Below, in pieces: positions 56,872-64,000 of a DNA stretch of 64,000 nt. The translations under genes and the position numbers were made by a program. Each line of letters opens with the position of its first letter. Position 1 is the stretch's first letter. The notes below the pieces were generated by a model that saw only the letters and a program-made list of their open reading frames with translations, was not told the origin of the DNA and made no database searches. This stretch comes from Tragulus kanchil (lineage: Eukaryota > Chordata > Mammalia > Artiodactyla > Tragulidae), in NCBI GenBank assembly GCA_022376925.1, contig JAIOJX010000004.1, positions 6,076,001 through 6,140,000 of the forward strand, given 5' to 3'.

Positions 56872-57319
56872 TCTGAAATAGCTATAGATCTGAGCAGAAA
56901 ACAATAGAAGGTAATATATCTTCTGTGATTGCCTTAACATTCATCATCTTTCCTCAATATTTTTTATTAAAAACTAAAGGTTATGAAGTCTACTTTGTTT
57001 GTATTTCAGTCAAAGTTTGTTGAGTATTGCAACTGGCCAAGGGTTTCCTGTATCTACATGTAATCAGTTATAATGCCTGGTATATGTCAAGGAGCTTTTT
57101 ATTTTCTCTCTGGATGTTTTAGCTGTGGGACATCAAGTTCCTAGTTCAGCTTCATAGTTCGCCATGGTTGTTATTCATTTCTACAGAGTGAACAGGTGAG
57201 GTGATGCTTCTCATGTAACACAGTGAAGGAAAGAACCGTTGACTCTAAGTTGGGAAATCTCACAGGTGACTTTCTCACAGGTGACACTTACTCTTCTGAA
57301 ACCTAGGTTAGATAGACCT
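56872..57319. other. No recognisable feature
   Basis: Unassigned DNA between duplication R and the L2 below. Confidence 0.5.
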
Positions 57320-58060
57320 GAGTATCCATCCACTCATCCAACACATATTTAAGCAATGTACATCTTCCATAAGCCTGATCTCCTCTGAGATGCTTAGAAT
57401 ACATAAAACAGATCAAGACTTAGCTTTCATGGGGCTGTTATCTTAGTTGGGTTGACTATGATAAATAAACAAGTATACATGGTATAAATAAATAAAACAA
57501 ATATGATAACTTGAAATGGTGTAGTGACAGAGAAATAAAAAGCCAAGATTGTTGGAACAAGACTAGCTTGGTGGTGGTGGTGGTGGTGAGGGCCACAGCT
57601 TTTTTGAGGAAATGACCTTTGAGTCTGAAAGGAAAAGAAGGAACCAGTCAGGTGAGGACTGGAGATCATTAGAGCAGGGGCAACAGCTCTGAGGTTGGAA
57701 ACGGTTTGGCATGTTTGAAAACCTGGAGGAAAATTGAGGGACCTGGAGTCCAAACAGCAGAGGTGCTGGGGGAGGGGCCATGGGATATGAGCGTGGGGAG
57801 GAGGCAGGTTGTGTCACCTGTGGTCTTCAGGAAGAGCAAGGGAGTCTGGGCTTTATTTCAGATGTGGTTGGGAAACCACAGAAAATCTAAGGGAGCAATG
57901 ATCAGTTTTAGAGACAATTTAAGTGGAGCAGAATTGAAAAAAGAGAACTTGTCACAGTGGTCCAGGTAAGAAATGATGGTGGTCTGGTCTGAGAAGGTTG
58001 AATGGAAGTGGAGAGTCAGGGAAGTTTCAAGATACATCAACCTGTGTGGACAAGGCAAAT
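57320..58060 (-). mobile_element. L2 fragment, antisense
   Basis: GAGGAAATGACCTTTGAGTCTGAAAGG, GCAACAGCTCTGAGGTTGGAAACGG, GGGCTTTATTTCAGATGTGG and TGGTCCAGGTAAGAAATGATGGTGG follow the reverse complement of L2. A TGG microsatellite is embedded at 57569-57588. The 108-codon minus frame is partly a His run from that TGG tract. Confidence 0.6.
57569..57588. repeat. (TGG)n microsatellite
   Basis: Six consecutive TGG units within the antisense L2. Confidence 0.9.
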
Positions 58061-59664
58061 AAAACTGAGGCTGTCTCCCTGAGGTCTGGCATGGGCAGTT
58101 TATTAGTTGTATGGTTGGAGGAAAGAGTCTTGTCTCCTCTGAGCCTGAGGGCATGGGACCCTGGATGGAGACGGAAGGCTTAGGTGAGATAAACCCAGGG
58201 GCCACTGAAGGAAAGACCAGGAGTGGTGTGATCATCTGTGGACTAGGTGAGTCACTCCTTCACCAGTGATCATAAAATGTCACTACCTGAAGAAACCTCA
58301 AAATACTACCAGCATCAGTTACTCAAGGAAAACAACTATGACATACTGCTTCAGCTTATGCTTATATATCTAGTTAATATAAATTAATAGAGACTTATTT
58401 TCTGACCCCAATATGTATTATTCTACTTTTTGGATTACATGTGAAAGGAATGCACTTGAACTTGTCAAAGCAAAAAGAAAATTTGTTGGCCTACACAATG
58501 AGAAGACAAGGAGTGTGTGGTTTAAGTGTCCATGTGCTGTTCTCAGGCATTTGAGTTTCTCTGAGTGCACAGTCTGCCTTCTTTCATGTTGGTGTCTCTC
58601 TCAGGCAAGTTTCCTGAAGAAGTAGAAAAGCTACTGACCCCTATTTCCAGGCTTTTATCTAAGCAGCTGTAACAGGCAGTAAGCACCTGTTTAACAAGAG
58701 AACGCAGTCTGGGAGCATTGTCCTCTTTGACCTAGTTTGAGTTACATGTTTGTCCCTGAAAAAATGTTAGTGGCCAGAAGCCAGAGTATATAAATAGGCC
58801 AAGGTCTGGCTTGTGAGTGGGGTCATACTCATCTGAACTGTATGGACAGAAAGTGGGTGATTCCCAAAGGGAAAGTGGGCTGATGTTGTTGGGAGATGAC
58901 ACCCATGCTGAGAAGGCAAAAACGACAGACCAGTGAGGATATGGATTCAATACCTGTTCCAGTGAAATCTACCTAAGCCTCTTACCTGCCCAAACTTCAT
59001 GTCTCCATCCACCTATGGAGATCTTTGGAGGTGGTCAGGATGGGGAAGCCTGCAGCCTTACACTCCAGAAGGCAGAAGCAGTGCTTCTCATGTTACCCAT
59101 GGCCTTGAGCCTGCAGGAAAGGTAGAAGGATCCCGTGGACAACAAGCTGTTACAGGAACCTCTGGAATCGAGCGTTGGGGAACTGAGCTTCTTTTGGTGT
59201 GAGGGAGAAGGTCATGGTGAATGGCACTGAGGCAGTTTTACTCAGTTCTCCTCCAAAGTCAGCATTTCTTAAATCTTCCAAATGCTTGTCAACTTCCTTA
59301 GAAAGCGTTTTATCACCGTATCATAGACTGTCAGAGCTGGAAGGCAGCTTAGAAATCTTTCAGTCCAGACTGGTCTCTATTTAGATAAGAAAACTGAGGC
59401 TGAAAGCACTGAATCTGGAGAAAGATCGTGAATCCAGGCTTTATTCCTGTGAATAGTGTGTAGAGTTTCTTATTGCTTCCCTTAGTGAATTTGTACATAT
59501 CAACTCTTCTTTATCTTTTTCCCTGTAAATAAGTTTGTTTAGTTTCCCATGGGAAATAATCTTGGCCCAAATTTCACTAGGTTTTCTACTTCTCCAATGA
59601 AAAAATCCTTCTGAGAACCGAGGGTTCTTTGGGAAGATGATGGGTAGGTGACACAATGAGAGCT
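58061..59664. other. Unassigned DNA (left part of duplication S)
   Basis: No gene recognised. Frames of 61-84 codons are duplicated only because of S. Around 59330-59400, TCAGAGCTGGAAGGCAGC and GATAAGAAAACTGAGGC resemble a common ancient repeat I cannot name. Confidence 0.45.
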
Positions 59665-60798
59665 GTTTAAGTGTCCATGTGCTGTTCTCAGGCATTTGAG
59701 TTTCTCTGAGTGCACAGTCTGCCTTCTTTCATGTTGGTGTCTCTCTCAGGCAAGTTTCCTGAAGAAGTAGAAAAGCTACTGACCCCTATTTCCAGGCTTT
59801 TATCTAAGCAGCTGTAACAGGCAGTAAGCACCTGTTTAACAAGAGAACGCAGTCTGGGAGCATTGTCCTCTTTGACCTAGTTTGAGTTACATGTTTGTCC
59901 CTGAAAAAATGTTAGTGGCCAGAAGCCAGAGTATATAAATAGGCCAAGGTCTGGCTTGTGAGTGGGGTCATACTCATCTGAACTGTATGGACAGAAAGTG
60001 GGTGATTCCCAAAGGGAAAGTGGGCTGATGTTGTTGGGAGATGACACCCATGCTGAGAAGGCAAAAACGACAGACCAGTGAGGATATGGATTCAATACCT
60101 GTTCCAGTGAAATCTACCTAAGCCTCTTACCTGCCCAAACTTCATGTCTCCATCCACCTATGGAGATCTTTGGAGGTGGTCAGGATGGGGAAGCCTGCAG
60201 CCTTACACTCCAGAAGGCAGAAGCAGTGCTTCTCATGTTACCCATGGCCTTGAGCCTGCAGGAAAGGTAGAAGGATCCCGTGGACAACAAGCTGTTACAG
60301 GAACCTCTGGAATCGAGCGTTGGGGAACTGAGCTTCTTTTGGTGTGAGGGAGAAGGTCATGGTGAATGGCACTGAGGCAGTTTTACTCAGTTCTCCTCCA
60401 AAGTCAGCATTTCTTAAATCTTCCAAATGCTTGTCAACTTCCTTAGAAAGCGTTTTATCACCGTATCATAGACTGTCAGAGCTGGAAGGCAGCTTAGAAA
60501 TCTTTCAGTCCAGACTGGTCTCTATTTAGATAAGAAAACTGAGGCTGAAAGCACTGAATCTGGAGAAAGATCGTGAATCCAGGCTTTATTCCTGTGAATA
60601 GTGTGTAGAGTTTCTTATTGCTTCCCTTAGTGAATTTGTACATATCAACTCTTCTTTATCTTTTTCCCTGTAAATAAGTTTGTTTAGTTTCCCATGGGAA
60701 ATAATCTTGGCCCAAATTTCACTAGGTTTTCTACTTCTCCAATTAAAAAATCCTTCTGAGAACCGAGGGTTCTTTGGGAAGATGATGGGTAGGTGACA
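58520..60798. repeat. Tandem duplication S (period 1145)
   Basis: Copy 1 is 58520-59653 and copy 2 is 59665-60798, with an 11-base junction CAATGAGAGCT. The copies are near identical (one visible change, CAATGAAAAAA against CAATTAAAAAA). Content is unassigned. Confidence 0.95.
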
Positions 60799-61030
60799 TA
60801 AGTCACTTGTGAAGCACGTGGGGCCTGGAAATGTAAGACTGTGGACAGCATTCTTGGCTCAGTGACAAACTCTGTTCCTGCTTGACTCCATAGGTGCCCA
60901 GGACTCATCTCCATCTGAACCTCTGAAAATGTCTTCTTATGAAGCATCATACACGTAGGGCTCATGGTGGAGCATCTGCTCCCAAATGAGGACTTGATGG
61001 GCTAAATGAGGCATGTGAAAAGGTGTCCTA
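60799..61030. other. No recognisable feature
   Basis: Unassigned DNA right of duplication S. Confidence 0.5.
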
Positions 61031-61038
61031 ATTAAAAT

Positions 61039-61302
61039 ATTTTATTTTTTTATTTTTTGGGTGCACTGGGTCTTCATTGTGGCATGTGAACTTTCTGTAG
61101 CTGCAGCAAGTGGAGGCTACTTTTCACTAAGTGCTTCTCATTGTGGTGGCTTTTCTTGCTGTGGAGCAAAGACTCTAGGCATGCAGGCTCACAGGCTTAG
61201 TTGCTATGTGTCTTGTGGGATCTTCCTGGAACAGGTGTTGAATCCATGTGCTCTGCACTGGCAGGCAGATTCTTAGTCACTGGATGACCAGGGAAGTCTC
61301 TG
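61039..61302 (-). mobile_element. CHR-2-type SINE, antisense
   Basis: T-rich start (TTTTATTTTTTTATTTTTTG), CTTGTGGGATCTTCCTGGAAC, GTTGAATCCATGTGCTCTGC, ending TGACCAGGGAAGTC, the reverse complement of the tRNA-like head. ATTAAAAT flanks it at 61031-61038 and 61303-61310. The 71-codon plus frame here is a shadow. Confidence 0.82.
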
Positions 61303-61329
61303 ATTAAAATCTTGAATGCTAGACCCAAA

Positions 61330-61580
61330 TAACCTTCCACGTGAATCCAAGTTGTAACATTTATATATTGTGTGAGCTTGATCAGAATTACTAACTTTTA
61401 TTGAGCCTCAGTTTCTTTATATGCAAAATGAGCAGATTCATGCAAGCCTACCTCATTAGGATGTTGAGAGATAAAATAAAACTAATGTATAAAAGCATTC
61501 AGCACATTGCTCGGAAGATGCTAAGGACTCATTGTAAATGTGAGCTGCGGTTGCTGTTGCTATTAATATTGCTTGTATCA
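61330..61580 (+). mobile_element. MIR SINE
   Basis: TGTGTGAGCTTGATCAGAATTAC, GAGCCTCAGTTTCTTTATATGC, GATGTTGAGAGATAAAATAAAAC and CAGCACATTGCTCGGAAG are a nearly complete sense MIR. Confidence 0.8.
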
Positions 61581-62382
61581 TTATTCCAGGTAACATTGGT
61601 TGAGATCTTGAAATAATACTGTGTAACTCATTCACGATCAGTGGCTGTTCAGAATAAAGAATGCAGGGTGTGGACTTACTGGAAGATTAACTTTACTTGG
61701 TCCAGCTCTCACTCTGTCCATCTCTCTCTGGAGTCCTCCAAATGTAGACATTCTGCAGTTTTTGCCAAAACACCCCTTTGTTCTATCACATAGTCTTGGT
61801 CACTGTACATGATCCCCTGACTTCATTGACTAATTCTGATATCTTCCTCTCCTTCAATTCAATTGAATCTTCCTTTGATCAATTCCTGTCTTTTCCTGGG
61901 CACTTAGTGAGATAATATGGGGAAAGCACTTAGCCCACATGGTTGGCACATAGTCGTGAATCATTAAACACTAGCCACCAGTATGACTCTTCCAGCCACT
62001 CTTGGAATGGTTGTCAGCACCAGGCACAGGGACAGCAGTGAGGGAATGATGATGAGGGATACCTGGGGCCACCAAGACTCACTTCTAATCTTTTTGAAAA
62101 AGCTAAGCCTGATTCACATTCATCATTCTTTTTTTTTCTCTGACAGTAGAAATAATAGGTCAACTTCTCTCTTCTCTTTTTCAGGTCAATTAATGGAAAA
62201 CTTTTATCGTAGATTGTGTTCATTACCACTGACTGTTGCCAATCATTTCCTTTTCACTAATTTGGTTTGGTGCTTGAAACAGGTCTTAGTGGCCTAAAGT
62301 CATCCATTAGAGAGGCAAGATTTTCCACATGGAAGTTTCATTTCATCATCACTGTTGGTTTCTGGGCACTCTGTCAAAAAGG
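61581..62382. other. Mostly unassigned DNA
   Basis: A weak MIR-like tail at 61890-61970 (GCACTTAGTGAGATAATATGG, GTTGGCACATAGTCG). The 104-codon plus frame at 61983-62297 shows no domain. No gene called. Confidence 0.45.
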
Positions 62383-62682
62383 GAAAGTCTCTTAGTTGTG
62401 TCCAACTCTTTGAAACCCATGGATGAGCCATGGAGTTTTCTAGACAAGAATTCTAGAGTGGGTGTTCCATCCCTTTTCCAAGGGGTCTTCCCAACCAAGG
62501 GATTGACTTCAGGTCTCCCACATTGCAGGCAGACTCTTTATCATCTGAGCCACCAGGGAAGCCCAAGAATACTGGAGTGGGTAGCCTATTCCTTCACCAG
62601 GGGATCTTCCTGACCCGGGAATCAAACTGGGGTTTCTTGCATAGCAGGCAGATTCTTTACCAGCTGAGTTACCAGGGAAGTC
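62383..62682 (-). mobile_element. Bov-A2-type dimeric SINE, antisense
   Basis: One full unit (AGTCTCTTAGTTGTGTCCAAC ... GAGCCACCAGGGAAGCCC, to about 62564) is followed by a second 3' unit (AAGAATACTGGAGTGGGTAGCC ... ACCAGGGAAGTC, to about 62682), the dimer arrangement of Bov-A2. Confidence 0.82.
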
Positions 62683-63169
62683 ACCAGACACTTTGTCAAA
62701 TATCATTTAATCCTCAAAATAACCCAGGGTGTAACCACACTTCTCAAAGAATGGTGCTGGGTCGGGGGTGGAGGAGGGATGGGCAGAATTAAATAACTGG
62801 TTCAGTGCCAAAGGGAAGTAAATTTTTAATCTTCTCGGATCAGAATTTGTTCTGTTGCATCATAGGTGCCCTGTGGGGCTTAATATAAATTGTCCACATG
62901 GGGGTGAAGTCATTCCATCCATTCTTCATATTGGTTTGGGGACTAATGTGGAAGGAAACAGGGCACTGCAGAAACATGGGCATTCACAAGAGGCTCAGCA
63001 CGTGGGCTGGGACATTAGCTGTAGGAGTTTAGTTGGCCTCTTTTACTGTTACCCTCAAGGGTCCTTCCACTGGCCAAACTCATTGGCTTGTGCCCATCAT
63101 GTTTGGTACTAATTGTACCTCTGCATCACAGCTGAGGAAGAGGGTAAAATGAGGACAAATCATGAGGAG
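62683..63169. other. No recognisable feature
   Basis: Unassigned DNA. The 85-codon frame at 62855-63112 has several Cys/His residues but no recognisable pattern. Confidence 0.45.
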
Positions 63170-63370
63170 TATTTTTGATATCAGATATACCTAGGCTTGA
63201 AACTAATCAAGTACCAGTCATGTGATCCTAGGCAAAGAAAATATTTTCTAAGCCTCAATTCCTGCATCTGCAAAATGAAACCAAGGAAAAATAGAATGTG
63301 TCTTCTACGTTACAAGAAAGATTAAGTTAAACTATCTGATTTATGTACAATGGTTGTCTGAATAAGTTCA
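63170..63370 (+). mobile_element. MIR fragment
   Basis: TCATGTGATCCTAGGCAAAG, TAAGCCTCAATTCCTGCATCTGCAAAATGAAACC and AAGATTAAGTTAAACTATCTG are sense MIR. Confidence 0.7.
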
Positions 63371-63559
63371 GCTGACCATCAGCACTGCCTTTAATATTTC
63401 AGAAAGCTGTGCCCTTGAAGCATGAATGCTGAGCAGGGAAATGTTAAGTTCTGCAAGTTCAACCATAGGCCCTCACGTCTCACTTCTCATGTGATCTTGT
63501 CATGGCCCTCAGATTCAATTACTCACTTTATACTAAGAATGTCTAAATGTATATTTTGA

Positions 63560-63705
63560 GCCCCAGATATGCAAATACAACTACCCGATTAACATTTCTT
63601 CCTCGATGCTTCAAATTCACTGCCATTTCAGCATGTCTAAAACAGAGCTCATAATCTGCTTGCAGACCTGATCTTCATTGGGTTTGCCTTTGCCACTGAA
63701 TGGAC
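63560..63705 (+). mobile_element. L2 fragment, sense (tentative)
   Basis: CTACCCGATTAACATTTCTTCCTCGATGC and CAGCATGTCTAAAACAGAGCTCATAATCTGC resemble an internal part of L2. Confidence 0.5.
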
Positions 63706-63716
63706 CCTCTGGCTGG

Positions 63717-63835
63717 TTTTGCAGGCCAGAAGCCCCAGGCTGTCTGTGAGGTACCCTTCCCGGTCCACTATATCAGAAAGTCCTGGGTATGCTGTCCTCC
63801 ATTAGCATGGAATCTATTTTGCAGGCCAGAAGCCC
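63717..63835. repeat. 19-bp direct repeat, 100-bp spacing
   Basis: TTTTGCAGGCCAGAAGCCC occurs at 63717-63735 and again at 63817-63835, close to junction T. It may be a real micro-repeat or local assembly damage. Confidence 0.8.
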
Positions 63836-64000
63836 AGCTCATGGGTGGTAACCAAAAACTTCCTCAAAGAATGGTGCTGGGTCGGGGTGGAGGAGGGATG
63901 GGCAGAATTAAATAACTGGTTCAGTGCCAAAGGGAAGTAAATTTTTAATCTTCTCGGATCAGAATTTGTTCTGTTGCATCATAGGTGCCCTGTGGGCTTA

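Larger units (their letters stand above)
62743..64000. repeat. Tandem duplication T (period 1120), cut by window end
   Basis: Copy 1 starts at 62743 and copy 2 at 63863, both CTCAAAGAATGGTGCTGGGTC. Only 138 bases of copy 2 are inside the window. Copy 2 is shorter by single G in GGGGG and GGGG runs, typical homopolymer error. Confidence 0.9.

Noticed and set aside
57427..57753. His-rich 108-codon frame
   Set aside because: The His run is the reverse reading of a TGG microsatellite in an antisense L2.
3770..64000. Fixed-length tandem duplications as a new mobile or amplification system
   Set aside because: No shared sequence at borders, no encoded enzyme, no target-site duplication, damaged junctions, and triplications exactly where overlaps would collide. 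Contig concatenation explains all of this.

Overview
The window is nuclear DNA of a pecoran ruminant (cattle, sheep, goat or deer type). The basis is its interspersed repeats: tRNA-Glu-headed Bov-tA/Bov-A2 SINEs, CHR-type SINEs, BovB (RTE) LINE fragments, young ruminant L1 and a ruminant mariner MITE, on a background of ancient mammalian L2, MIR, L1M, MLT1 and MER5A. I found no host protein-coding gene, no exon I can defend, no functional RNA gene and no CRISPR array. Every coding similarity I recognise is a broken retrotransposon ORF.

The dominant structure is not a gene. Twenty head-to-tail direct duplications, all with periods of about 1.08-1.18 kb, run through the window. The two copies are nearly identical and abut, or are separated by 0-60 bases of scrambled sequence that looks like a corrupted version of the flanks. 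Seven stretches occur three times because neighbouring duplications overlap. The period is uniform, the content is unrelated, and the boundaries ignore element boundaries. This is best explained by roughly 2-8 kb contigs whose ~1.1 kb overlapping ends were laid end to end instead of being merged. About 21.5 kb is then redundant and the real locus is near 42.5 kb. Coordinates below are as given, and duplicate copies are listed with their originals.

Layout. 1-240: MLT1-type LTR. 300-1050: old L1M-like sequence. 2244-2345: L2 tail. 2444-6041: ruminant L1 5' end (5' UTR plus ORF1 part), 3'-truncated, with a 13-bp target-site duplication. 6092-6297 (copy 7178-7383): Bov-tA. 8166-9900: L1 pieces and one clean Bov-tA. 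10535-14405: antisense, 5'-truncated ruminant L1 with a long target-site duplication. 14820-15545 (copy 15990-16715): older antisense L1. 17130-20640: antisense L1M carrying a nested BovB and a ~690-bp insert with MER5A. 22.5-26 kb: mostly unassigned. 26.4-31.2 kb: L1M pieces with CHR SINEs. 32.1-36.0 kb: CHR, Bov-tA, an LTR tail and MIR. 37-46.5 kb: L2, MIR and MER5A, the longest stretch with little duplication. 46.8-50.5 kb: MIR and BovB. 51796-54225: ruminant L1 3' end inserted into a mariner MITE. 54.3-64 kb: MIR, L2, CHR and Bov-A2 among unassigned single-copy DNA.

Repeat names come from memory of family consensus sequences, not from a search, so subfamily labels and outer boundaries are approximate.
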